NCBI GenBank assembly: GCA_004367505.1
Contig: SFCB01000080.1
Location: forward strand, 1-51,387
DNA: 51,387 bases
Origin: Chloroflexi bacterium OHK40
GTDB taxonomy: Bacteria > Chloroflexota > Chloroflexia > Chloroflexales > Chloroflexaceae
Direction of reading: 5' to 3'
Part shown: positions 8,531 to 18,807 of the stretch, in pieces
Position numbering within the stretch: the first letter of the stretch is position 1
Layout of the letters: every line of letters begins with the position of its first letter
Made by a program: the position numbers and the translations under genes
The notes under the pieces: generated by a model
Seen by the model: the letters and a program-made list of their open reading frames with translations, nothing else
Databases searched by the model: none
What the model was told of the DNA's origin: nothing

Positions 8531-9811
8531 ATGAGCTGGGCCGATATTCTTATTCTGGTGGTCCAGTGTTTCGTGATCACCCTTGCCGTCACCACGGGAT
8601 TCGCCTACCTCACCCTCTTCGAGCGGCGAGTGCTCGCTCGCCTGCAGAACCGGGTGGGGCCGAACCGCGCCGGCCCCGGGGGCTTCCTGCAGCCCGCTGC
8701 CGACGCGGTGAAGCTCTTCTTCAAAGAGGATATCGTCCCGGCCATGGCCGACAAGCCGGTATACCTGCTGGCCCCGGCCATGGCGGTGATCCCGGCGTTG
8801 ATCATCTGGGCGGTGATCCCCTTCGGCTGTCTGAACATCGCCAACTGGGACTACCGAGCCTGCTTCAGCGCCTCGGGCGAGGGGCTGCGCAACATCCTGC
8901 AGATCGCCGACATTAACGTGGGTGTGCTCTACATCCTGGCCGTGACCAGCATCGGCGTCTATGGGATCACCCTGGCGGGCTGGGCTAGCAACAACAAGTA
9001 CTCCATGCTTGGCGGCATCCGCTCCTCGGCCCAGCTGATCTCCTATGAGCTGGCGCTGGGCTGCGCTGTTCTGAGCGTGGTGATGACCTACGGCACCCTC
9101 AGCACCCGCGAGATCGTCTACTTGCAAGGCTGGTCCAACGGCGGGATCTGGGGCATCGTGCCGCAGCTCCTCGGCTTCGTCCTCTTTATGATCGCTTCGA
9201 CGGCCGAGGTGGTGCGGGCGCCCTTCGACCTGGTGGAGGCCGAGCAGGAGTTGGCCGGCGGCTACAACACCGAGTACGGCTCCATGAAGTTCGCGCTCTT
9301 CTTTATGGCCGAGTATATCAAGTTGATCGCCGTCAGCGCGATTGCGGTCACCTTCTTCTTCGGCGGCTGGCGCTTCCCCGGCCTGGAGACGCTCGGCCGG
9401 GGGATGACGGAACTGGCCGGCCCGGTGGTAGGCTCCATCGTGATGGGAATCGTCTCGCTCGGCTCCTTCCTGCTGAAGGTGGTGATCTTCCTCTTCATCT
9501 CGGTGTGGGTGCGAGCCTCCTGGCCGCGCCTGCGCTACGATCGGCTGATGGATCTGGGCTGGAAGTGGCTGTTGCCCCTGGGGCTGCTCAACATCCTTTA
9601 CACCGCCGTGGTCTACGTGCTGGTGCCCAGCCAGCGCCTGGCCGCCTTCGTGTTGCTTGGCCTCGGCCTGATCACCCTGGCGATCGCCGGTAGCTTCAGC
9701 TCGGCGCCCAGGCCAGTGGATAACGTGACCTACGTCAAAGAGGTCGTGAGGTCCAGCACGGGGCGCGAAGAACGCGACCATGAGTTGCGCGAGAGCGCGA
9801 AGGGGATCTAA
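8531..9811 (+). CDS. nuoH: NADH-quinone oxidoreductase subunit H
   Basis: NuoH is the membrane subunit that forms the quinone-access tunnel and links the redox arm to the proton pumps. The 426-residue product has about eight membrane segments, early RVGPNRAGPGGFLQPAADA, and the acidic quinone-pocket loop PFDLVEAEQELAGGYNTEY around residues 225-245. SVWVRASWPRLRYD near residue 330 is also typical. ATG 8531 follows AGAGG at 8521-8525; an in-frame GTG at 8525 overlaps that site and is less likely. The polar C-terminal extension is longer than in E. coli. Confidence 0.95.
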   Translation: MSWADILILVVQCFVITLAVTTGFAYLTLFERRVLARLQNRVGPNRAGPGGFLQPAADAVKLFFKEDIVPAMADKPVYLLAPAMAVIPALIIWAVIPFGCLNIANWDYRACFSASGEGLRNILQIADINVGVLYILAVTSIGVYGITLAGWASNNKYSMLGGIRSSAQLISYELALGCAVLSVVMTYGTLSTREIVYLQGWSNGGIWGIVPQLLGFVLFMIASTAEVVRAPFDLVEAEQELAGGYNTEYGSMKFALFFMAEYIKLIAVSAIAVTFFFGGWRFPGLETLGRGMTELAGPVVGSIVMGIVSLGSFLLKVVIFLFISVWVRASWPRLRYDRLMDLGWKWLLPLGLLNILYTAVVYVLVPSQRLAAFVLLGLGLITLAIAGSFSSAPRPVDNVTYVKEVVRSSTGREERDHELRESAKGI

Positions 9812-10309
9812 ATGCTGGGAGAGCTTTTGAAGGGCCTGGGCACCACGCTGCGCTACATGTTCCGGCAGCCGGTGACGGTGCAGTACCCCGAGGTGAAGCG
9901 CCCGGTGCGCGAGCGCTTCCGGGGGCGCCACGAGCTGAAGCGCTTCGCTGATGGTAAGGAGCGCTGCATCGGCTGCTCGCTCTGCGCGGCGGCCTGCCCC
10001 GCCGACGCCATTCTGGTTGTGCCGGCCGAGAACGATCCGGCCAACCCGAAGTCCCACGGCGAGCGCTACGCGGCCACCTACGAGATCAACATGCTGCGCT
10101 GCATCTTCTGCGGCTACTGCGAAGATGCCTGCCCGACCAACGCGATTGTGCTGGAGCATCAGTACGAGCTCTCGTTCTACGATCGGCGCAGCTCGATCTA
10201 TACCAAGGAGATGCTGCTGGTGCCAGAGGATCAGGGCCATGGTGATCCGCCACCCATCCTCCAGCAGCTCAGCCGCCGCCCAAGCCCGCCCGCGCAGATT
10301 GATTTGTGA
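9812..10309 (+). CDS. nuoI: NADH-quinone oxidoreductase subunit I
   Basis: NuoI is the ferredoxin-like subunit carrying two [4Fe-4S] clusters (N6a, N6b) that relay electrons to NuoB. The 165-residue product has two cluster motifs, CIGCSLCAAACP and CIFCGYCEDACP, separated by the usual spacing. ATG 9812 directly abuts the nuoH stop codon, with AAGGGG at 9800-9805 as ribosome-binding site. RGRHELKRFADGKERCIGC is characteristic of the subunit. The C-terminus is a short proline-rich tail. Confidence 0.95.
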   Translation: MLGELLKGLGTTLRYMFRQPVTVQYPEVKRPVRERFRGRHELKRFADGKERCIGCSLCAAACPADAILVVPAENDPANPKSHGERYAATYEINMLRCIFCGYCEDACPTNAIVLEHQYELSFYDRRSSIYTKEMLLVPEDQGHGDPPPILQQLSRRPSPPAQIDL

Positions 10310-10370
10310 TGCGACGCCCGGGCGATCGGCCCTGGCCATTGGAGATCGTGCGCTTGCCACGGGTGCAGTA

Positions 10371-10907
10371 ATGGACGTCTTGCTCTTCTTTGTGACGGCC
10401 GCCGTCGCGCTTGTGGGCGCGATCGCCATGCTCGTTAGCCGGAACGCCGTGCATAGCGCGCTCTTCCTGCTGCTCAACTTCGGCGCCATGGCGGTGCTCT
10501 ACCTGCTGCTTCAGTCGCCCTTCCTCTTCACCATTCAGCTCACCGTCTATGCCGGGGCGATCATGGTGTTGTTCCTCTTCGTGGTGATGTTGCTCGGCGC
10601 TGAGCAGGTGGAGGATACGCCCGACCGGATCGCCTGGCAGCGGCCCCTGGGCATCCTGCTGGGCGTCGGGCTGCTGGGGGTGGCGGCGGCGGCCTCGCTG
10701 CGCGGCGCGGCGGGCCAGCCGGCCCCTGGTGGCGAGGCGGCGGCGAGCTTCGGTAATCCCGCCGAGCTTGGCGCCCTGCTCTTCACCCGCTACTTGCTGC
10801 CCTTCGAGATCACCGGCGTGATCCTGCTCGTGGCCGTGGTGGGCGTGGTGGTGCTGAACCAGCGTGGGCGGCAGCAGGCTCCGGCAAAACCACCCGCTGG
10901 CGATTGA
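10371..10907 (+). CDS. nuoJ: NADH-quinone oxidoreductase subunit J
   Basis: NuoJ is a small membrane subunit between NuoH and NuoK/NuoN; one of its helices changes shape during turnover. The 178-residue product has five hydrophobic segments and the conserved YAGAIMVLFLFVVMLLG. Start ATG 10371 (MDVLLFF) is placed by family likeness; the open frame extends upstream to 9951 but that part only shadows nuoI. The 61-base gap after nuoI shows no strong Shine-Dalgarno, which leaves the start slightly uncertain. Confidence 0.92.
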   Translation: MDVLLFFVTAAVALVGAIAMLVSRNAVHSALFLLLNFGAMAVLYLLLQSPFLFTIQLTVYAGAIMVLFLFVVMLLGAEQVEDTPDRIAWQRPLGILLGVGLLGVAAAASLRGAAGQPAPGGEAAASFGNPAELGALLFTRYLLPFEITGVILLVAVVGVVVLNQRGRQQAPAKPPAGD

Positions 10908-10967
10908 TCATTGGCGCGAGTTGAGCGGGTGCGGCGCGCTGCGCCCATCCTGGCGACGGAGAGCTCT

Positions 10968-11270
10968 ATGGTGCCCACCGCCTACTACATCATCCTGAGC
11001 GCGGCCCTGTTCACGATCGGCGTGCTGGGCGTGCTCATCCGCCGGAACGCGATCGTGGTCTTTATGTCGGTCGAACTGATGCTCAACGCGGCCAACCTGG
11101 CCCTGGTGGCCTTTGCCCGCGAGCGGCTGAACGTCGATGGGCAGGTGCTGGTCTTCTTTGTGATCACCGTTGCCGCCGCCGAGGTGGCCGTGGGCCTGGC
11201 GCTGCTCGTGGCGATCTTCCGTACCAAGAACACCGCCGACGTGGACGAGGTGAGCACCCTGAAGGGGTAG
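10968..11270 (+). CDS. nuoK: NADH-quinone oxidoreductase subunit K
   Basis: NuoK is a three-helix proton-channel subunit related to MrpC. The 100-residue product has the expected length and both buried glutamates: one in [13 protein letters not shown] and one in [20 protein letters not shown] 10968 ([10 protein letters not shown]) is preferred because GGAG lies upstream (about 10958-10961); an in-frame TTG-type start at 10911 would add a polar, unrelated segment. It is followed 2 bases later by nuoL. Confidence 0.95.
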   Translation: MVPTAYYIILSAALFTIGVLGVLIRRNAIVVFMSVELMLNAANLALVAFARERLNVDGQVLVFFVITVAAAEVAVGLALLVAIFRTKNTADVDEVSTLKG

Positions 11271-11272
11271 CT

Positions 11273-13228
11273 ATGGCATACCTGAACTGGCTGATCTGGC
11301 TCATCCCGCTCCTGCCGCTTCTCGGCTTTCTGCTCAATGTCTTCGTGGTCCGCCGGGAACGCCCCGCCGGCCTGCTGGCCAGCGGGATGGTGCTCGGCGC
11401 TTTTGTGGTGGCGGTGGTGGCGGTCATCGGCCTGGCCGGCCTGCCCGCGGAGAGCCGCAGGATCATGTCCACCGGCTGGCAGTGGATCAGTACCGGGGCC
11501 TTCCAGGTGCCCTTCGGGATCATGCTCGACCCGCTGACGGCGGTGATGGTGCTGCTCGTCACCGGCGTGGGCGCGCTGATCCACATCTACTCGATCGGCT
11601 ACATGCACGGCGACCCGCGGGTGGTGCGCTACTTTGCCTACCTGAACCTCTTCATCACCATGATGCTCTTCCTGGTGATGGGGAACAACCTGCTGATCCT
11701 CTTCCTCGGCTGGGAGGGCGTGGGCCTCTGCTCTTTCCTGCTGATCGGCTACTGGTTTGAGCGGCGCTCGGCTGCCGAAGCCGCCGTGAAAGCCTTTGTG
11801 GTCAACCGGATCGGCGACGCGGCCTTCATCCTGGCGATGCTGGCGATCTTCGCGAGCTTCGGCACGCTCAACTTCTACGACGTAGAGATCGGCGGGGTGA
11901 TACAACCCGGTTTCCTTGAGCGCATCCCCGAGATCCTCGGGCGCACCGTCGGCCCCAGCTGGCAGCCGATCGCTGTGGCCACCGGGATCTCCTTCCTGCT
12001 GCTGATCGGGGCCACCGGCAAGAGCGCGCAGTTCCCGCTCTTCGTCTGGCTGCCCGACGCCATGGCTGGCCCGACCCCGGTCTCCGCACTCATCCACGCG
12101 GCCACCATGGTCACCGCCGGCGTCTACATGATGGCCCGTACTGAGAGCCTCTTCCAGGAGTCGCTGGCCACCCAGAGCTGGGTGCTCTGGATCGGCGCCC
12201 TCACCGCGCTGATCGCTGGTACGGCTGCCGTGGCTCAGTGGGATATCAAGCGCGTGCTGGCCTACTCCACGGTCTCGCAGCTCGGCTTTATGGTGGCCGC
12301 CTGCGGTATGGGCGCCTACGTCGCGGCGATCTTCCATTTGCTCACCCACGGTCTCTTCAAGGCGCTGCTCTTCCTCGGCTCCGGCTCGGTGATCCACGGC
12401 ACCCACGATACCCAGGATATGCGCAGGATGGGTGGGCTGCGGACGGCCATGCCCACCACGTTCTGGACTTACCTGGTGGGCGCGGCGGCCCTGGCCGGGA
12501 TTGTGCCCCTGGCCGGGTTCTGGAGCAAGGACGAGATCCTCGCCCACGCCTTGAGCCACGGCAACTGGCCACAGCTGATCATCCTCTTCCTGACCTCGCT
12601 GCTGACCGCCTTCTACATGGGCCGCCAGGTGGCCCTGGTGTTCTACGGCGAGCAGCGCGACCATAGCTACCACGCGCACGAGAGCGGCCGGGTGATGACG
12701 GTGCCGCTCCTGATCCTGGCCGTGGGCGCCGCCCTGGGTGGGCTGATGAACCTGCCCTTCAGCATCCCCGGCGGCCACTGGCTCTCCGACTGGCTCAACC
12801 CCGTGCTGCACGAGGAGCCCGGTGAGTTCAATCTGGCGCTGGCCCTGCTCGCCACCGCCGGCGCCGTGGGCATGGGCTACCTGGGCTGGTGGGTCTATAC
12901 ACGCAACGCGGCGCGGGTGAAGGTGGGCGGCAAAGATCCGGCCTACCGCTATACCGGCGATATCTGGGATGGTATGGAGGAGGCCTGGTACCTTGATGCC
13001 GCCTACAACCGCTTCGTGGTGGCGCCCTTCCGGGCCCTGGGCGGCTTCCTGGCCCGTGTCTTTGATCCCCAGGGCATCGATGGGCTGGTGATGGGCATCG
13101 GCCGGTTCTTTACCTGGGTGGGCGGTGGCGTGCGTGGGCTGCAGAGCGGCTATGTGCGCACCTACGCCCTCGTCTTCACCGTCGGCGTGCTGCTCGTGCT
13201 GGGGTTCGTGCTCATCTTCACGCGGTGA
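11273..13228 (+). CDS. nuoL: NADH-quinone oxidoreductase subunit L
   Basis: NuoL is the distal antiporter-like proton-pumping subunit, with a long lateral helix at its C-terminus. The 651-residue product has about 16 membrane segments. It shows the channel glutamate in GWEGVGLCSFLLIGYWF, the lysine/proline helix in GKSAQFPLFVWLPDAMAGP and the histidine in ALIHAATMVTAGVYM. A later lysine is in KDEILAHAL. ATG 11273 follows AAGGGG. The start is 2 bases after nuoK, so the two are probably co-translated. Confidence 0.95.
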   Translation: MAYLNWLIWLIPLLPLLGFLLNVFVVRRERPAGLLASGMVLGAFVVAVVAVIGLAGLPAESRRIMSTGWQWISTGAFQVPFGIMLDPLTAVMVLLVTGVGALIHIYSIGYMHGDPRVVRYFAYLNLFITMMLFLVMGNNLLILFLGWEGVGLCSFLLIGYWFERRSAAEAAVKAFVVNRIGDAAFILAMLAIFASFGTLNFYDVEIGGVIQPGFLERIPEILGRTVGPSWQPIAVATGISFLLLIGATGKSAQFPLFVWLPDAMAGPTPVSALIHAATMVTAGVYMMARTESLFQESLATQSWVLWIGALTALIAGTAAVAQWDIKRVLAYSTVSQLGFMVAACGMGAYVAAIFHLLTHGLFKALLFLGSGSVIHGTHDTQDMRRMGGLRTAMPTTFWTYLVGAAALAGIVPLAGFWSKDEILAHALSHGNWPQLIILFLTSLLTAFYMGRQVALVFYGEQRDHSYHAHESGRVMTVPLLILAVGAALGGLMNLPFSIPGGHWLSDWLNPVLHEEPGEFNLALALLATAGAVGMGYLGWWVYTRNAARVKVGGKDPAYRYTGDIWDGMEEAWYLDAAYNRFVVAPFRALGGFLARVFDPQGIDGLVMGIGRFFTWVGGGVRGLQSGYVRTYALVFTVGVLLVLGFVLIFTR

Positions 13229-13235
13229 GGCGCTT

Positions 13236-14807
<1,572 letters not shown>

Positions 14808-14858
14808 TTCGCACCAATACCGGATGTATACCGCCCGGAACGAGACTCCTGAGGCGCT

Positions 14859-16325
14859 ATGGAACCATTGCAGATCCCCCCGGTGAACCTGATCTTGCTC
14901 GCTCCCCTGCTCACCGTGGTGGGCTGGGCCTCGGCGCTGCTCCTGGTGGACGTGTTCCTCATTCCCGAGGGTAAGAAGAAGCTGACCGGCTACCTCGCGA
15001 TCGCCGGGCTGCTGGTGGCTGGCCTGGTGGGTCTGCCGCTCTGGAATGTCAGCGGCAGCACCTTTAGCGGCATGCTCGTGCTGGACCGCTACAGCCTCTC
15101 GCTCACCTGGATCTTCGTGATCGTCGGGGCCCTCAGCATCGCGATGGCCCTGGATTACTTACCGCGCCACGGGATCGAGCAGGGCGAGTTCTACCCGCTG
15201 ATCATGTTCGCGGTGGCCGGGATGATCCTCCTAGCCCAGGGTACTGACCTGATCGTGCTCTTCCTGGGGATCGAGGCGCTCTCGATCACGCTCTACATCC
15301 TCACCGGCTTCGCCTACCCGCGCCTCACCTCCGAAGAGGCGGCCATGAAGTATCTGGTGCTGGGCGCCTTCGCCGCTGGATTCTTCGTCTATGGCATCGC
15401 CCTGGTCTACGGTGCCACCGGCACAACCAGCCTCGCCGGGATCGCCGAATTCCTTGGCCGCCAGACGCTCGTGGCCGAGGATCAGACCCTGCTACTGGCC
15501 GGGGCCGGCATGGTGCTGATCGCCTTTAGCTTCAAGACGGCCCTGGTGCCCTTCCATATGTGGACGCCCGATGTCTATGAGGGCTCGCCTACGCCCGTGG
15601 CTGCCTTTATGAGCGTGGGTACCAAGGGCGCGGCGCTGGCGGCCCTGCTGCGGGTGCTGGCCTTTGCCTTTGAGGGCGTGCAGGCCTACTGGCTGCCCGT
15701 GCTGGCGGCGCTGGCCGCGATCACCATGGTGGTGGGTAATCTCGGCGCCCTCGGGCAGACCAACGTCAAGCGCATGCTGGCCTACTCTAGCATCGGCCAC
15801 GCCGGCTACATCCTGCTCGGGATTATGGTCGCCTCCGAGCGTGGCGCCGAGGCCTTCCTCTTCTATCTGCTGGCCTATGCCCTCACCAACCTGGGCGCCT
15901 TCGGGGTGGTGATCGCCCTGGAGCAGCAGGGCGAGTCGGTCTGGAGTATCGAGGACTTTGCGGGCCTCTACCAGCGCCGGCCGATGCTGGCGGTGGCGAT
16001 GGCGCTCTTTATGTTCTCGCTGGCTGGCGTGCCGCCGACCGCAGGCTTTATGGCCAAGTTCTTCATCTTTACGGCGGCCTATGAGGGCGGCCTGGGCTGG
16101 CTCGCACTGGTGGGTGTGATCACCAGCGCGATCGCTGCCTACTTCTACTTGCGCGTGGTGGTGAAGATGTTCATGCAGGAGCCGGCCCGTGAGGTGCAGC
16201 CCGAGCTGAATCGGGGCCTCAACGCCGATATCATCATCGCCGGTGTGGCCACCCTGCTGATCGGCCTTGTCCCCACCCCTTTTATCTTCCTCGCCCAGCA
16301 GAGCCTGGTCGCGCTGGGTGGGTAA
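14859..16325 (+). CDS. nuoN: NADH-quinone oxidoreductase subunit N
   Basis: NuoN is the third antiporter-like proton-pumping subunit and the last gene of the operon. The 488-residue product has about 14 membrane segments, the channel glutamate in LFLGIEALSITLYIL and the lysine in FSFKTALVPFHMWTPDVYEG. SIGHAGYILLGIMVA is also typical. ATG 14859 follows TGAGG. It is followed by two hairpins, the second a good terminator candidate, which marks the end of the unit. Confidence 0.95.
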   Translation: MEPLQIPPVNLILLAPLLTVVGWASALLLVDVFLIPEGKKKLTGYLAIAGLLVAGLVGLPLWNVSGSTFSGMLVLDRYSLSLTWIFVIVGALSIAMALDYLPRHGIEQGEFYPLIMFAVAGMILLAQGTDLIVLFLGIEALSITLYILTGFAYPRLTSEEAAMKYLVLGAFAAGFFVYGIALVYGATGTTSLAGIAEFLGRQTLVAEDQTLLLAGAGMVLIAFSFKTALVPFHMWTPDVYEGSPTPVAAFMSVGTKGAALAALLRVLAFAFEGVQAYWLPVLAALAAITMVVGNLGALGQTNVKRMLAYSSIGHAGYILLGIMVASERGAEAFLFYLLAYALTNLGAFGVVIALEQQGESVWSIEDFAGLYQRRPMLAVAMALFMFSLAGVPPTAGFMAKFFIFTAAYEGGLGWLALVGVITSAIAAYFYLRVVVKMFMQEPAREVQPELNRGLNADIIIAGVATLLIGLVPTPFIFLAQQSLVALGG

Positions 16326-16367
16326 GTATCAAACCCTCTTTGATCGGGTGCACGACGTTGGGTTGCA

Positions 16368-16386
16368 TAGGGGCCTGTGGCCCCTA
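16368..16386 (+). terminator. Short hairpin downstream of nuoN
   Basis: A perfect 8-bp stem (TAGGGGCC at 16368-16375, GGCCCCTA at 16379-16386) has a TGT loop. No T-tract follows, so it may stabilise the 3' end of the mRNA or help termination rather than act alone. Confidence 0.45.
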
Positions 16387-16454
16387 CGCCTCTTATCGCC
16401 GGTAGCGCCTTTCGCGTGGCTCGCCACGCGCTGCCAGCCCCGCCAACCCACTGC

Positions 16455-16489
16455 GCCGCCCCCCGCACAGGCAGGGGGCGGCCGTTCTT
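16455..16489 (+). terminator. Rho-independent terminator candidate of the nuo operon
   Basis: GCCGCCCCC (16455-16463) pairs perfectly with GGGGGCGGC (16474-16482) around a 10-base loop and is followed by CGTTCTTT. The 9-bp GC-only stem plus a short T-rich tail, located between nuoN and the next promoter, fits an intrinsic terminator. Confidence 0.7.
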
Positions 16490-16520
16490 TACCAAAAGTT
16501 TACAGCGCCCTTAACCTGGT

Positions 16521-16549
16521 TTGACAGGCTGGCGCTACCATGGCATAAC
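16521..16549 (+). promoter_or_regulatory. Sigma-70 promoter before prpE-like gene
   Basis: An exact TTGACA (16521-16526) is followed after 17 bp by CATAAC (16544-16549, four of six matches to TATAAT). It lies just after the nuo terminator and about 180 bases before the acyl-CoA synthetase gene. Confidence 0.6.
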
Positions 16550-16728
16550 ACAAGCATTCCACACGGAGCGCCCACGCGACAGGCGCCGAGCACGGCCGCC
16601 AGCCACTGACTCTGGCCTGGCGGCACCCTGATGATGAAGGGTCATGGCTGCCCGCGAGGCGCATCCCGGGCCGTCCATCACCCGTGTTCGCACCGACCAT
16701 CGTACATCCTCAATGAGGAGGCAGCGCC

Positions 16729-18627
16729 ATGGGCTACGCGGAGCAGTACCGCCGATCGATCGAAGACCCGGAGGGCTACTGGGGCGAGCTGGCCGAGGCA
16801 TTGCACTGGTACCGCCGCTGGGACGCCGTGCTGGATGCCAGCAAGGCCCCCTTCTACCGCTGGTTTGTGGGCGGAGAGACCAACCTCTGCTACAACGCGG
16901 TGGATCGCCACGCCCTCGGGGCCAGGCGCGGCCAGGCCGCGTTGATCTGGGAGAGCGCCGAGACGGGCCAGAGCCGCACGCTCACCTTCTTCGAGCTCTA
17001 CCGTGAGGTCAACCGGCTCGCGGCGGTCTTCCGCGCCCTCGGCGTGGCAAAGGGCGAGCGGGTGATCATCTATATGCCCATGGTCCCCGAGGCGATCTTC
17101 GCCATGCTGGCCTGCGCGCGCCTCGGCGCCATCCACTCGGTGGTCTTCGGTGGCTTCTCGATCAGCTCGCTGGCGACACGCATCGATGATGCCTCCCCCA
17201 CCCTGATCGTCACCGCTGACGCCGGGATGCGGAAGGGCCTCCCGGTGCCGCTCAAAGAGATCGTTGACCAGTCGCTTGAGGCGGCGACGGTCGAGAGTGT
17301 GCGCCACGTGCTCGTGCTCAATCGGGGGCTGGCGCCGATGGCCATGCGGGAGGGCCGCGACCTGGACTGGGCGGAGCAGCTGAAGGAGCACGGTGGCAAG
17401 AGCGTGGAGCCTGTGCCCGTGGCCTCCACGGACCCGTCCTACATCCTCTACACCTCGGGCACCACCGGCAAGCCCAAAGGCGTGGTCCGTGATACCGGCG
17501 GCTACATGGTGGCGCTGCACGCCTCGATGAGCCAGATCTACGCCTGCGGCGACGGCGATGTCTACTGGTCCACTTCGGATATCGGCTGGGTTGTGGGCCA
17601 TAGCTACATCGTCTATGGCCCGCTGCTCAAGGGAGTGCCCACTGTCGTCTACGAGGGGCGGCCCGATCATCCGGACCCGGGCGTGTGGTGGCGGGTGATC
17701 GAGAAGTATGGGGTCACCCACGTCTTCACTGCGCCCACGGCCCTGCGAGCGCTGCGCAAATTCCCCGAGCAGTGGATGCGCTCGGCGGACATCAGCTCGC
17801 TGAAGCTGCTCTTCGCGGCGGGTGAGCCGCTGGACGCCCCGACCTACGAGTGGGCGCGGGCGACCCTGGGCGTGCCGGTGATCGATCACTACTGGCAGAC
17901 GGAGAGCGGCTGGAGTATGCTCACCAACCCGGTGGGCGTGGAGTTGCTGCCGGTGAAGCCCGGCTCACCCACCAGGCCGGCCTTTGGCCACCGCCTGGAG
18001 GTGGTCGATGCCGATGGGAACCCCATCCCACGGGGCGAGAAGGGCTTTCTGGTGGACCACGGTCCCCTCCCGCCCGGCATGCTGATGACACTCTGGAACG
18101 ACGACGAGCGCTACCTCCAGAGCTACTGGAGCCACTTCCAGGGCAAGCTCCTCTACATGTCGGGCGACTATGCCATTCAGGACGAGGATGGCTACTTCTG
18201 GATGCTCGGTCGCGCCGACGAGGTGCTGAATGTGAGTGGTCACCGCCTGGGTACCCGCGAGATCGAGGAGGTGATCTCCGGCCATCCGGCGGTAGCCGAG
18301 ACGGCCGTGATCGGCGTGCGTCACGAGGTGAAGGGCGAGGGCGTGCTGGTGCTGGCGGTGCTGAAGCAGCATATTGCCCCGGCCGACCAGGATGGCGTCG
18401 CCCGGGAGATCAAGCAGTTGGTACGCGAGCGGATCGGGCCGATCGCCACGCCCGACGCGGTGCATTTTGTGAGCATGCTCCCGAAGACGCGCTCAGGCAA
18501 GATCATGCGCCGGGTGATCCGGGCGGTCTATCAGGGTGACACGATTGGTGATCTGAGCACCATCGAGGACGATGCGACGGTGGAGATGGTGCGGGAGGCG
18601 GTGGAGTTACTCAAGGAAGATCTGTGA
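16729..18627 (+). CDS. prpE: Propionyl-CoA synthetase-like acyl-CoA ligase
   Basis: An AMP-forming acyl-CoA synthetase (632 residues) that activates a short-chain acid, most likely propionate, through an acyl-adenylate. It has the ATP-binding signature [11 protein letters not shown] followed by VVRDTGGYMVALH, which is more typical of PrpE than of Acs. WQTESGW, GHRLGTREIEE and the C-terminal catalytic-lysine motif [11 protein letters not shown] are also present. That lysine is the usual acetylation target in the family. ATG 16729 follows a strong GAGGAGG. It has its own promoter. This is not the large multifunctional propionyl-CoA synthase of the 3-hydroxypropionate cycle, because only the ligase domains are present. 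Substrate choice is inferred from motif style. Confidence 0.82.
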   Translation: MGYAEQYRRSIEDPEGYWGELAEALHWYRRWDAVLDASKAPFYRWFVGGETNLCYNAVDRHALGARRGQAALIWESAETGQSRTLTFFELYREVNRLAAVFRALGVAKGERVIIYMPMVPEAIFAMLACARLGAIHSVVFGGFSISSLATRIDDASPTLIVTADAGMRKGLPVPLKEIVDQSLEAATVESVRHVLVLNRGLAPMAMREGRDLDWAEQLKEHGGKSVEPVPVASTDPSYILYTSGTTGKPKGVVRDTGGYMVALHASMSQIYACGDGDVYWSTSDIGWVVGHSYIVYGPLLKGVPTVVYEGRPDHPDPGVWWRVIEKYGVTHVFTAPTALRALRKFPEQWMRSADISSLKLLFAAGEPLDAPTYEWARATLGVPVIDHYWQTESGWSMLTNPVGVELLPVKPGSPTRPAFGHRLEVVDADGNPIPRGEKGFLVDHGPLPPGMLMTLWNDDERYLQSYWSHFQGKLLYMSGDYAIQDEDGYFWMLGRADEVLNVSGHRLGTREIEEVISGHPAVAETAVIGVRHEVKGEGVLVLAVLKQHIAPADQDGVAREIKQLVRERIGPIATPDAVHFVSMLPKTRSGKIMRRVIRAVYQGDTIGDLSTIEDDATVEMVREAVELLKEDL

Positions 18628-18727
18628 ACGGAGACAGCCAGCCCGGAGCCTGGCGCAAGGGCCCCGTGGCGATCGCGTGGCAACGCCGCGCTTGAACTGC
18701 CGGCATCCCGGGGGCGCCGGGCGACCG

Positions 18728-18736
18728 TGCTATAAT
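18728..18736 (+). promoter_or_regulatory. Extended -10 promoter before acs
   Basis: TG at 18728-18729, one base, then TATAAT at 18731-18736 is a perfect extended -10 element. No good -35 hexamer is present at the usual distance, which extended -10 promoters tolerate. It lies 71 bases before the acs start, so acs can be expressed apart from the upstream ligase. Confidence 0.65.
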
Positions 18737-18807
18737 CGCAGCCATCCGCCTGCCCACCACTTGAGAACGCCCGCTAGAGACGCGATGTGGAACAAGGAGG
18801 TTACCCC

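Larger units (their letters stand above)
16326..16728. other. Spacer holding terminator and promoter signals
   Basis: This 400-base gap has no convincing gene. It contains a short hairpin (16368-16386), a stronger terminator-like hairpin (16455-16489) and a sigma-70-type promoter (16521-16549). About 170 bases of leader then precede the propionyl-CoA synthetase-like gene. I see no conserved riboswitch in that leader. Confidence 0.6.

Noticed and set aside
8420-10489. 689-codon minus-strand open frame opposite nuoH and nuoI
   Set aside because: Shadow of GC-rich coding DNA: translation rich in His, Gly, Ala and Arg without domains, fully opposite well-identified genes.
16729-18627. Trifunctional propionyl-CoA synthase of the 3-hydroxypropionate cycle
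   Set aside because: Only the acyl-CoA ligase domains are present (632 residues); hydratase and reductase domains are missing.
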